DNA of 9,522 nucleotides, taken from contig CANMSW010000075.1 in NCBI GenBank assembly GCA_947500275.1, positions 1-9,522 of the forward strand, in the 5' to 3' direction. The notes below the pieces were generated by a model. It was not told the origin of the DNA and made no database searches. It was given only the letters and a program-made list of their open reading frames with translations. Positions 1-6,538 of this stretch are shown here, piece after piece; position 1 is the first letter of the stretch, and each line of letters opens with the position of its first letter. The position numbers and the translations under genes are program-made. Origin of the DNA: Bacteriovoracaceae bacterium. Its GTDB lineage: Bacteria > Bdellovibrionota > UBA1018.

Positions 1-1
1 A

Positions 2-391
2 CCGTTAGGTCTACTCATCCTAGTAGCAACTCTTTGCAGCTGTGCGAGTAGACCCTATCGCCCTTGCTCACAGGCGGGTGACCTCACGGGGCTCCCGCTT
101 GTCCAGGGCGACTTCCGATGTAGCCAAAAGAAACTCAAAGACGGCTCCTGGGTCAACCACGGGCTCTTCCTTCAACTCCAACCCGACGGACTCACCCCTG
201 CGCTCGAAGGCCAGTTCACAGATGGCGTTCGCTCAGGAAAGTGGATTCAGTACTCTTCCGAAGGAAAACCATTAGCTGAACTTTTTTTCGATGAAAGAGG
301 AGTTCAGAAAATCGGGAGCCAAGCACCGTCCGCGGAGCCCGCCGTCAAAGTGAACCCAGACGCTCCGTCACAACCCAAGGTTCGCGAATGA
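2..391 (+). CDS. lipoprotein with MORN/YwqK-like repeats, 5' truncated
   Basis: An open frame enters from the left edge and ends in TGA at 389-391; the true start lies outside the window. The first visible residues are hydrophobic and run into L-C-S-C (fragment residues 11-14), a plausible lipobox, so the mature protein probably begins at Cys14 and is membrane anchored. Downstream are repeats of the 'D-G-x-W-x(n)-G' and 'G-x-W-I-Q-Y-x(3)-G-K-P' kind (about residues 43-100). These resemble the MORN-variant repeats of YwqK-type proteins, whose biochemical role is mostly unknown. The C-terminal 25 residues are rich in Pro, Ala and Ser. The stop overlaps the next gene's start as ATGA, so translational coupling with the mannosyltransferase is likely. 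The family assignment rests on repeat pattern only. Confidence 0.72.
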   Translation, partial: PLGLLILVATLCSCASRPYRPCSQAGDLTGLPLVQGDFRCSQKKLKDGSWVNHGLFLQLQPDGLTPALEGQFTDGVRSGKWIQYSSEGKPLAELFFDERGVQKIGSQAPSAEPAVKVNPDAPSQPKVRE

Positions 392-1935
392 CCTCCTCGA
401 AAGGGGACCCTACTCACCCCCGGGGTCTCCTTCGCCCGACTCTGGTCCTCATACTGGGGCTAGCACTCTTGTGCCGCTTAGCCTTGGCTCTTTTTCGGAC
501 AGACCTCGTCTGGCCCGATGAGCAATTTCAAACCCTGGAGCCAGCCAGCCGCTTAGTGTTCGGCTACGGTTTCAAGTCTTGGGAGTGGATCAAAGGATTT
601 AGAACCTGGTTGCTTCCCCTGTTTTTTACTCCGCCGCTCGCTTTCGGGAAGCTCCTCGGAACCACGAGTGGACTGCCTATTTTTCAATTGACCCGCATCT
701 ACGCCGCACTCCTCGACACCCTCATGCTCGGATGTCTCGCAGTCTGGATGGCCGCTTTCAGATTCGCACCCGTCACACGATGGGGGGTCTTGGCTCTTGC
801 GGCCTTCCTGCCTTCGCTTCAGCTTTGGGGCGTCACAACTCTTCAAGACCACCTGGCGGAAATCCTTCTTTCGTTCTCATTTACCTTGATCGTCCACTCG
901 AAGTGGCAGGAGTCGAAGAAAGGAAAGTTCCTCTTAGGGCTCTCGTTAGGGATTCCGGGCTGGGTCAAAATCCAACTGGGCGTATTCTCGGTAGGCTTTG
1001 TCATCGCATGGATCGCTCGAGAGTGTCGGCAGCAAAAGTCGCTTAAGGCGGGGCTCAAGGCAGGACTTCCTTTTATCCTGGGGGGAATGTCATCCCTTTT
1101 GATTCTCGGCTGGGTTGACCTCGCCACGCTAGGTCACTTCGCCGGAAGCGTCCTGAACCAAATCACCCAAGGAGAGTCCATTTCTCGATTCTATGGAACA
1201 GGCCCTTGGTATCAATGGTTCGAAAAACTGGGCGAACTCACCGGCCTCACATTCTGGGCTCTCTTCCTGGGTGCTGCTTTTCTTCGAGCGCTGTTACGAC
1301 CCCAAAGCACCCAACGAAGTCACGAAGCGCTCCTGCCCATGGTCTTTGGAATGGGCCTATTTCTTCTTTTTCACGCTCTCATTCCTCACAAAGAGACCCG
1401 CTTCCTCCTTCCCATGGTGCCGTTTTTCCTGGTCATTTTTGGCGCGCTTCTCGATCCGTGGGGAACCCACTTGGAGCAAGCCCTCTCAATCAGTCCACGT
1501 TTCCAGGGAAGCGTTCGTCGAAAGGGGCCTCAAGTTCTGATATCCCTTGGAATCGGACTTTTTGCGGGCTTCGGCTTTTTGATCGCCCTGCAGCGGCCCC
1601 TCTATTTGACCTCGGTCAACACGGCAGACCTCGAGGATCGAATCTCGTTAATCCGTCCGCGCCTCACCGACCCCCAGAAAGTTTGCGTCGTACTTGCGGG
1701 TCATAATTTTTCGTGGACTCACGGGGCGCTCATCCTAGGGGCAGAGGTCGACTATCTGGATATCGGTCTAAACGAGGTATCTTCGAAGCCCATCCCGGTC
1801 CATTGCCAGGTCGCCCTAGTTAGAAACAACAAGGCTACCCGGTTCGAGCAATATCACCCTCAGTTCGTTGCTGCCCAGAAAGGCGCCCAAGACTTCAGCC
1901 TTTATGTTCACCAAAGCTTGGTGAAATCCGAGTAG
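388..1935 (+). CDS. GT22 (Alg9/PIG-B-like) membrane mannosyltransferase
   Basis: A 515-residue polytopic membrane protein, close to the usual length of the GT22 family (Alg9, Alg12, PIG-B, Smp3), which transfers mannose from a polyprenyl-phosphate-linked donor on the non-cytosolic face of a membrane. Family landmarks are visible. After TM1 (about residues 14-36) comes W-P-D-E-Q-F (42-47), carrying the acidic residues of the first extracytoplasmic loop. Then E-P-A-S-R-L-V-F-G-Y-G (51-61) and W-E-W (65-67) follow, very like eukaryotic GPI mannosyltransferase III. S-R-F-Y-G-T-G-P-W-Y (266-275) matches the 'YGthpwhWY' block, and H-K-E-T-R-F-L-L-P (334-342) matches the conserved HKExRFL(F/L)P motif. 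AAGG lies 7 bases before the ATG. It probably modifies a surface glycan or glycolipid, but the acceptor cannot be read from sequence. The upstream lipoprotein gene overlaps it by 4 bases. Confidence 0.88.
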   Translation: MTSSKGDPTHPRGLLRPTLVLILGLALLCRLALALFRTDLVWPDEQFQTLEPASRLVFGYGFKSWEWIKGFRTWLLPLFFTPPLAFGKLLGTTSGLPIFQLTRIYAALLDTLMLGCLAVWMAAFRFAPVTRWGVLALAAFLPSLQLWGVTTLQDHLAEILLSFSFTLIVHSKWQESKKGKFLLGLSLGIPGWVKIQLGVFSVGFVIAWIARECRQQKSLKAGLKAGLPFILGGMSSLLILGWVDLATLGHFAGSVLNQITQGESISRFYGTGPWYQWFEKLGELTGLTFWALFLGAAFLRALLRPQSTQRSHEALLPMVFGMGLFLLFHALIPHKETRFLLPMVPFFLVIFGALLDPWGTHLEQALSISPRFQGSVRRKGPQVLISLGIGLFAGFGFLIALQRPLYLTSVNTADLEDRISLIRPRLTDPQKVCVVLAGHNFSWTHGALILGAEVDYLDIGLNEVSSKPIPVHCQVALVRNNKATRFEQYHPQFVAAQKGAQDFSLYVHQSLVKSE

Positions 1936-2039
1936 TCGGGCCATCAAGGTCCGAATCTCGCACCCTCGCCCAATTGCCGACACCCAAACTGCTTAAAATG
2001 GACTGTATGGTGGCCCCAATCTTGGAGACGAGCCGGTCC

Positions 2040-2606
2040 ATGAACACACCCGCATTTCGCCCGTTTGAGCACCAAGTCCTGCGAAAAGTATCTCCGCGAT
2101 TAAGGAAATCGAAGACGGAGTGGCTAGGAATCATTCCCTGCCGAATGAGGCTCGGGGGGCGTCTTTCCGACCTCGAACAAATTCAAATCGGTAGCCTTTG
2201 CATCATCACTACTGGAACAGAAACCCAAGTGGAGGTTAGCCCCAAGGAGCTCTTTCGAGCCGTTTTAGGCTCGAGATGTGATGGCTTCTATTTGGTTCAC
2301 AACCATCCCTCCGGTAGCCTTATCCCTTCTGAAGAAGACCACGAACTCACCTGGAGAACCCACCAGTTAGCACAAGTTCTGGCTGTCCCCTTGCTCGGTC
2401 ACTGGATCGTCTCCGAAAAAGGGAACGGCTGGGTTGATACCGAATCCAAGCTGGACGTCGATATCGCGTATGAAGACGAGCGGCTGATCGCTCATGAACC
2501 GACGGAATTGACGCATTCCGCGATTGCGACTGGAACTGGGCCCACTTCACTGCTACAGGCGCAATGGCATGGAAAACCGAGAAGCTCCCGTGACCCAGAA
2601 TTCTAA
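2040..2606 (+). CDS. short RadC-like JAB/MPN (JAMM) domain protein
   Basis: The protein has a complete JAMM metal-binding signature, H-N-H-P-S-G followed by P-S-E-E-D: His87, His89, then seven residues, Ser97, two residues, Asp100 (counting from the 2040 ATG). A preceding 'V-S-P-K-E-L-F-R-A-V-L' block corresponds to the 'v.pRevfr.Al' block of RadC. Glu27 in K-T-E-W may be the JAMM glutamate. Canonical RadC (UPF0758) is about 220-230 residues with an N-terminal helix-hairpin-helix part. That part is absent here and the C-terminus has an unrelated tail of about 60 residues. RadC-type JAB domains are predicted metal-dependent hydrolases whose substrate is not established, and the old DNA-repair assignment is doubtful. 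The start is uncertain: 2040 has GGAG 12 bases upstream and leaves a compact domain, while ATGs at 1998 and 2007 and a TTG at 1974 are also in frame. It sits in the + operon and overlaps tapT. Confidence 0.8.
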   Translation: MNTPAFRPFEHQVLRKVSPRLRKSKTEWLGIIPCRMRLGGRLSDLEQIQIGSLCIITTGTETQVEVSPKELFRAVLGSRCDGFYLVHNHPSGSLIPSEEDHELTWRTHQLAQVLAVPLLGHWIVSEKGNGWVDTESKLDVDIAYEDERLIAHEPTELTHSAIATGTGPTSLLQAQWHGKPRSSRDPEF

Positions 2607-3351
2607 TCAAGCAGCCGTTGAGATCCCTACTTGTCCCAAGTGTGAGAAGAGACTGGAGCTCTGTTTTTGCGCTGAGCTCCCGGAGCCATCAAAGACTAAA
2701 CTCGATATCTTGATCCTCCAACATCCCCAGGAACCCGACACCGAACTCGGTTCTGCACGCCTTGCCCAGATCCAGCTTTCAAAGGCCCGCCTGAACGTAG
2801 GTCTGTCCTGGCCAAATCTCACTCGGGCTTGGCAAGGAAAAGAGCGGGAAGAAATTCCCGCCCTCCAACCCAAAGACTGGGTGTGTATCTACTTGGGAAA
2901 TGCCGGAGATCTCAAAAAGAAGATCAATTTTCCGATTCAAGAAAGCATTCCAAAAGGCGGCGAGGAAATCATCTTCGTCGATAAAAAAGGAAACCCGCTT
3001 TACGACCAAGCGGAAGCTCGCGCTGGGATTAAAGGAATCATCCTTTTGGATGGAACCTGGAGCCAAGCTAAAACACTTTGGTGGCGAAATGCCTGGATGC
3101 TGAAATGTCGGCGTGCTGCTCTCTTGCCAAAATCCGCTTCGCTTTACGGAACCATGAGAAAAGAGCCTAGAAAAGAGTGCCTTTCTACTATCGAGTCGGT
3201 TGCGCTCGCTTTCGATTCACTCGGTGAAAAATCCGAAATCGGGAACCAACTCCGAAGCAGCTTCCGCAAGCTTCTACAAAAAGCACGGGACGACCGCCGC
3301 TTACGCAGTGATCGTCCCGAACAGAAAAAACAAGAAACTCAAAAAGACTAA
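2569..3351 (+). CDS. tapT: DTW-domain tRNA-uridine aminocarboxypropyltransferase (TapT/YfiP type)
   Basis: A 260-residue protein of the DTW family, which transfers the 3-amino-3-carboxypropyl group of S-adenosylmethionine to a tRNA uridine, giving acp3U in the cytoplasm. Diagnostic elements are present in order: zinc-type cysteines C-P-K-C (22-25) and C-F-C (32-34); L-Q-H-P-Q-E (50-55); D-G-T-W-S-Q-A-K (161-168), the DTW signature; and R-K-E-P...L-S-T-I-E-S (197-210), the family's 'EP...LSTxEA' block. The C-terminus is a Lys/Arg-rich tail. I chose the ATG at 2569, with AGG about 10 bases upstream, because the residues between an in-frame TTG at 2524 and this ATG lie wholly inside the preceding gene and add no domain. 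The gene overlaps the RadC-like gene by 38 bases, which suggests cotranscription and perhaps coupled translation. The family call is firm; the exact tRNA position modified is not readable. Confidence 0.88.
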   Translation: MENREAPVTQNSNQAAVEIPTCPKCEKRLELCFCAELPEPSKTKLDILILQHPQEPDTELGSARLAQIQLSKARLNVGLSWPNLTRAWQGKEREEIPALQPKDWVCIYLGNAGDLKKKINFPIQESIPKGGEEIIFVDKKGNPLYDQAEARAGIKGIILLDGTWSQAKTLWWRNAWMLKCRRAALLPKSASLYGTMRKEPRKECLSTIESVALAFDSLGEKSEIGNQLRSSFRKLLQKARDDRRLRSDRPEQKKQETQKD

Positions 3352-3370
3352 ACGAACCCGCAGCTCGAAC

Positions 3371-3700
3371 TTATTTCTTCGGGCTGCCCGGTTGCTGCAT
3401 TTTCTTCAGCATATCCATGGCAGCAGCCAACTTAGGGTCCGAAGGAGCTTTTTGAGCTTTCACACGAGTCCCCGTTCCACGAAGGAGCGGGTGATCGATC
3501 GACATCGGAGGACGGCGCCCGCCGCCCAAACCTGACATCATCGACTGCATTTGCGAAAGAGCCTCGTCCATATTTTTCGCGTTAGGGAACGCAGACTTCA
3601 GCATCTGTTCGCTTGCGCCTTTCAGCTTCAAGAAAATGAAAATGTTGACCCCGGTGAGGATCGCGACAGAAACCCAGCTAATGATAATCCAAGTCGACAT
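3371..3700 (-). CDS. small single-TM membrane protein, function unknown
   Basis: A 109-residue protein starting with ATG at 3700, with AAGG about 9 bases upstream. Residues 4-26 form one strongly hydrophobic transmembrane helix at the N-terminus. A soluble, probably cytoplasmic part follows, with a Met-rich helix (M-D-E-A-L-S-Q-M-Q-S-M-M), a glycine hinge G-L-G-G-G-R-R-P-P and a Lys/Gln-rich helix ending in P-G-S-P-K-K. I do not recognise the family. The layout resembles small bitopic scaffold or accessory proteins. It reads toward the tapT gene, with only 19 bases between the two stops. The lipoprotein gene at 3771-4592 lies 70 bases upstream on the same strand and could be cotranscribed. 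Coding is supported by the good ribosome binding site and coherent composition. Confidence 0.75.
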   Translation of the reverse strand: MSTWIIISWVSVAILTGVNIFIFLKLKGASEQMLKSAFPNAKNMDEALSQMQSMMSGLGGGRRPPMSIDHPLLRGTGTRVKAQKAPSDPKLAAAMDMLKKMQQPGSPKK

Positions 3701-3770
3701 AGTGGCGGCACCTTAACCTCAGAACTGGCTGGGATTCAATGCCCGAGCCAGCCCCTGACAAAGCTTCCGC

Positions 3771-4592
3771 TCACTTCACGTTCCAGAGCGGCACGGCGGG
3801 TAAATTTGGATCCCGCAGACGTCGAAGGGTGGCCTCACCCACACATTTCCGACAAAGACTGTCCGAGAAAACCACGGACGGGAGCGAGAGGCCCCCTTCG
3901 TCAAGGAAAATGGGCATGATCCACGAGGTGAGGAGCGACTGCAGTCGATCCTCAGATTTCTCCGCTAAGGATCTGAGTTCAATCGGAAACTGGACTCGAA
4001 GGCCCTTCTTAGCAAAGTAGGGCACTCGAAAGCCTAAGAACAAATCTTCGTCCCAGTTTGGCCTCGAGGTAAAACAGCTTCGAAGGCCCTCTTCGTTCAG
4101 CCCTTCAAACACGATCTCCCGAGGAATCGGGATCTCTGGAAAGAGCTCGCGAATACAGGATGGAGTTCCCCCTTCCTCGATCGGCTTGTCCTCGACACTC
4201 AAAACCCAGGCGGGATCATTTCCGCGGCGAAGTCGCCACTCTACTTCGAGCGGCTCCGTGATCGATTCCAAGCAAGCTAAAACCCTTTCGGCATCGGTCC
4301 CGGACCAGGCCTTCGCACTCCGCACGAAATCGTCGGGCTTCTTGCAATCTAGCGTTTCGAAATCAGCCTCGAGGACGGTTTTGTAGTCAGCGCCGCCGGG
4401 GGATGCTTGTGGGTCTGCCGAAGGGACCAAGGGCCTCCGATAACGGAGGGATTCGAAAAACAACTGTCTCACCCGATGGGTTTTACCCAGTGGGGAAGTC
4501 GATGAAGAAGGGGTCGAGCATGCATTCAGTGCGAGAAGGAGCGTAAATCCTAGGACTAATAAGCACGATCGCAAGCTTGGGTCCCGAAACAT
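3771..4592 (-). CDS. orphan lipoprotein with C-terminal CxxC
   Basis: A 273-residue predicted lipoprotein I cannot assign to a named family. The signal region is basic (F-R-D-P-S-L-R-S), then a Leu-rich core, then the lipobox L-N-A-C with Cys25 as the lipidated residue. The mature part is soluble, acidic and mixed alpha/beta in composition. Five further cysteines include a C-R-K-C pair near the C-terminus (S-D-S-L-C-R-K-C-V-G-E), which could form a disulfide or bind metal. I chose the ATG at 4592 because AAGGA stands 7 bases before it; an in-frame ATG at 4610 and a TTG at 4616 would add 6-8 residues to the basic region. The gene is divergent from the lipoprotein gene at 4780, sharing a 187-base intergenic region. 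No good promoter for this strand was found there. Confidence 0.78.
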   Translation of the reverse strand: MFRDPSLRSCLLVLGFTLLLALNACSTPSSSTSPLGKTHRVRQLFFESLRYRRPLVPSADPQASPGGADYKTVLEADFETLDCKKPDDFVRSAKAWSGTDAERVLACLESITEPLEVEWRLRRGNDPAWVLSVEDKPIEEGGTPSCIRELFPEIPIPREIVFEGLNEEGLRSCFTSRPNWDEDLFLGFRVPYFAKKGLRVQFPIELRSLAEKSEDRLQSLLTSWIMPIFLDEGGLSLPSVVFSDSLCRKCVGEATLRRLRDPNLPAVPLWNVK

Positions 4593-4678
4593 CCGCAGTT
4601 CCTTTTTCATACCCAAAATCTCTCATGCGATCGCTGCCGAGCTCAAGCTCCAGAAGGGAATCCTTCCGATCCTGACGT

Positions 4679-4694
4679 AGGCATAGCACTTGCT
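4679..4694 (+). promoter_or_regulatory. sigma-54 (-24/-12) promoter for the 4780 lipoprotein gene
   Basis: AGGCAT-AGCAC-TTGCT compared with consensus TGGCAC-N5-TTGCW: 9 of 11 positions agree and the invariant GG (4680-4681) and GC (4692-4693) are exactly 10 bases apart. Transcription would start near 4705, leaving a leader of about 75 bases before the ATG at 4780, which has a strong purine-rich ribosome binding site (AGGAGAAGGAGAG). It lies in the divergent intergenic region and points the right way. The match itself is read directly; activity is inferred. Confidence 0.72.
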
Positions 4695-4779
4695 CATGCC
4701 CGCGCGAGGTTTCCGTTCGCCGCGCTTTCCGCGCTTCAATCGGAAATAGCCAAATCAACTAGGAGAAGGAGAGAGACTC

Positions 4780-5745
4780 ATGTCCAACTTTTCGAATTTA
4801 GGATTTCGAACAATTCCAAAGGCATCCCTGTTCACTGCTTTCGCTCTGCTCGCAGTGGCAGGAGCCTCTTGTACTCAATCTCAACCAGCAGCCAAGAAGA
4901 CAGAGTCTCTTACAGGAGGCCCTGTCCTTGTTCTTCCAAGTGAGCAGCAGGAATGGAAGCTTCACTGGAGCAGCGAATGCGCCGACGAAGTCGAGGAGTG
5001 CTTCGGTAAAAACGCATTCACAATCCGGAACAATGGTTCCTGGCTCGTGGGTCCGGCATCGACCGGGGAAACTTACTATGGCGACCTAGAGATCGTCTAG
5101 CGCAAGAACCTGGACCAACTCGTTCGGACAGCGGCTGATTCAATCACTTCTGACGAGACTTGTGCGGATGCAAGTGAACTGGCTGCGACGGCCGAGCCAC
5201 AAGGGATCCGAAATGGTACTCTCACTTTGGAGTTCCGAGGAAACACTCAAGTTGTCGCTCTTAAGGATGGGAAGATCTGCTCCACCCTCTCCGGGGACTC
5301 GAGTAAACGGCTCGCTTCCCTTTTCATGGAGCAAATGGGGAAATATCATCCAACCGTATTTCCGGATGAATGTCTCACCCTATCAAGAGCGGTCGAAAAC
5401 GCCTACGCGCCCCTCCAAGGTTGCCAACGCGACTCGGACTGCGCATGGCTTGACACCACGTATACCCCTGTCTTTGAGGGCGAGGTTCAATTCGTCATGA
5501 CGGACTCGTGTACCAAACTTCGCCCTCTCGTCTCAGCGAACACTTCGCTGATGACCGAAAGTGCGATTGAGGGACTCCAAAACGCACGGGCAGAGCTCTA
5601 TGATACGTGCGGAGCTTCGATGACACGCGTTAACTGCTTGGGAATCGCTGGATTCGAAAGCACGATGGCTCAACCTGTCTGCGATCTGGGCCGTTGCCGC
5701 GCACCCAGCATCGAGTTGAACTACTCTCACGCTCTCGTTCGATAG
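4780..5745 (+). pseudogene. Cys-rich lipoprotein gene interrupted by in-frame TAG
   Basis: One reading frame of 322 codons, broken only by TAG at codon 107 (5098-5100). The first part is a lipoprotein: a signal sequence with lipobox-like G-A-S-C (Cys31), then a domain with W-K-L-H-W, N-N-G-S-W and Y-G-D-L. After the stop, 214 sense codons continue in the same frame up to TAG at 5743-5745. They complete a domain paralogous to the gene at 5911: shared G-T-L-T-L-E / G-T-V-E-L, K-I-C-S-T-L / E-I-C-T-L-W, and a closing F-P-D-E-C / F-A-E-D-C. The rest is a Cys-rich C-terminal domain beginning C-Q-R-D-S-D-C-A-W, with further Cys in D-S-C, D-T-C, V-N-C, V-C and R-C, absent from the paralogue. The 106-residue product of normal termination would keep the lipid anchor but lose most of both domains. 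No good reinitiation site follows the stop. Recent nonsense mutation, sequence error or readthrough all fit. A sigma-54-type promoter precedes it and a strong terminator follows. Confidence 0.78.
5098..5100 (+). other. in-frame premature TAG stop codon
   Basis: The TAG follows G-D-L-E-I-V and is followed in frame by R-K-N-L-D-Q-L. The paralogue at 5911 has G-A-L-S-L-Q-E-W-N-S-L at this place, so the stop column falls on or beside Glu, Trp or Gln. GAG, TGG and CAG are each one base from TAG. The downstream frame has no other stop or frameshift until 5743. Confidence 0.85.
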
Positions 5746-5798
5746 TCTTCCCACTCGAACGAACGCCTCTGAAAAACGGGCGGCCCCCCGCCTAAAAG

Positions 5799-5837
5799 AA
5801 AAGCCCGCCCGAGCCGGATGCTCGAGGCGGGCTTTTT
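5799..5837 (+). terminator. Rho-independent terminator after the interrupted lipoprotein gene
   Basis: AAAAGCCCGCC-CGAG pairs with CTCG-A-GGCGGGCTTTT around a CCGGATG loop (5814-5820). The stem is about 15 bp with a single-base bulge, followed by a run of five T (5833-5837). It lies 53 bases after the stop at 5745 and separates this unit from the next promoter, which starts 28 bases later. Confidence 0.9.
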
Positions 5838-5858
5838 GATTTTAAAAACCTACTCAAA

Positions 5859-5877
5859 AAGTGGGGGCACCCCACTT
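5859..5877. repeat. perfect 8-bp inverted repeat overlapping a sigma-54 promoter
   Basis: AAGTGGGG-GCA-CCCCACTT is a perfect inverted repeat with a 3-base centre. Its right arm runs through the promoter spacer into the -12 TTGC element, and its left arm covers the -24 GG region. A related half-site, CCCCACT, recurs at 5887-5893, and ACTGGGG occurs at 5898-5904. It may be an operator for a dimeric regulator that would compete with sigma-54 polymerase. Because most of it lies upstream of the expected start point, an RNA hairpin role is less likely. Confidence 0.55.
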
Positions 5878-5880
5878 GCA
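5865..5880 (+). promoter_or_regulatory. sigma-54 (-24/-12) promoter for the 5911 lipoprotein gene
   Basis: GGGCAC-CCCAC-TTGCA matches 10 of 11 positions of TGGCAC-N5-TTGCW (only the first T differs), with GG (5866-5867) and GC (5878-5879) exactly 10 bases apart. The start point would be near 5891, giving a leader of about 20 bases. The promoter follows directly on the upstream terminator, so the 5911 gene appears to be its own transcription unit. Confidence 0.78.
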
Positions 5881-5910
5881 ATTTAGCCCCACTGAAAACT
5901 GGGGGAACCT

Positions 5911-6519
5911 ATGAGCTCGCGACACAGACTTTCAAATCCATACCTTGTTCAACCCTTCACCGCATTAGCCTTACTGTTAGCATTCTCGTTAGGCGCCTGT
6001 GGTGAAACAAAGAGCGATGATCCTTCGCTCGAGAATTCCTCAGAAATCCCCTCGCCCTCCACGCCGGATGGGGCCTCCGCACCCGACCCAGCCTTAGAGT
6101 TCGTTGACTCGAGCGGATGGAAGGAGCTGATCGTGACGAGCGATTACGCCGAGATCAAATTCGATCCATCGGGGCACTGGACGATCAGTCGAAATAATTG
6201 CTGGGTAGCAGGATACGGCGCACTCTCACTCCAGGAATGGAACTCCCTTGCCCGGCCTCTTAATCAACTCCTACGCCCCGAAACGGGTCGACTCACTGAT
6301 GAGCTCTGCTTTCCGGAAGGAGAGGGAACGAAAGCACTTAGCGGCACTGTAGAACTGATGCCCGCTAACGGCCCAAAAGTGACGGTTCTTTCACAACGGT
6401 ATCCTTCAGAGATCTGCACCCTCTGGAATGAACGAAGCGCAGCCATATCGCTCAGAAAGGCCCTCGATCAGATCCTGCCACGCGCTTTCGCTGAGGACTG
6501 CACGCTCCCTGGACAATAA
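5911..6519 (+). CDS. lipoprotein, short paralogue of the 4780 gene
   Basis: A 202-residue predicted lipoprotein starting with ATG at 5911. GGGGGAA just upstream gives a short-spaced, modest ribosome binding site. The signal peptide ends in a canonical lipobox L-G-A-C (Cys30), followed by a Ser/Pro/Asp-rich linker (about residues 35-65), a typical tether for a surface or periplasmic domain. The folded part has G-H-W, Y-G-A-L-S-L, G-T-V-E-L, E-I-C-T-L-W and F-A-E-D-C blocks that align in order with the upstream gene through both halves flanking its TAG. It stops where the upstream gene continues into its Cys-rich domain. The family is unknown to me. It has its own sigma-54-type promoter. It is convergent with the 6539-7654 gene, with 19 bases between the stops and no evident terminator hairpin. 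Confidence 0.85.
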   Translation: MSSRHRLSNPYLVQPFTALALLLAFSLGACGETKSDDPSLENSSEIPSPSTPDGASAPDPALEFVDSSGWKELIVTSDYAEIKFDPSGHWTISRNNCWVAGYGALSLQEWNSLARPLNQLLRPETGRLTDELCFPEGEGTKALSGTVELMPANGPKVTVLSQRYPSEICTLWNERSAAISLRKALDQILPRAFAEDCTLPGQ

Positions 6520-6538
6520 TATATATCTATTCCTTGAA

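Noticed and set aside
1949..1964. GG-N10-GC pair upstream of the RadC-like gene
   Set aside because: Four consensus positions fail and the gene sits within an apparent operon; this is at chance level.
2524..2568. Upstream TTG start extending the DTW protein by 15 residues
   Set aside because: The extension lies entirely within the preceding gene, adds no domain, and the ATG at 2569 has an acceptable ribosome binding site.
3360..3405. Possible weak hairpin (GCAGC/GCTGC) between the convergent tapT and small TM protein genes
   Set aside because: The stem is short and mismatched, partly within coding sequence, and lacks a convincing T-run at its base.
3735..3750. Minus-strand TGGCTC-GGGCA-TTGAA, resembling a sigma-54 promoter before the small TM protein gene
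   Set aside because: The nearly invariant C of the -12 GC doublet is A here, so it is treated as a chance or degenerate match.
5778..5810. GGGCGG (5778-5783) could pair with CCGCCC (5805-5810), forming an antiterminator against the 5799-5837 terminator
   Set aside because: It is located after the gene's stop with nothing downstream under its control, because the next gene has its own promoter; GC-rich pairing by chance is likely.
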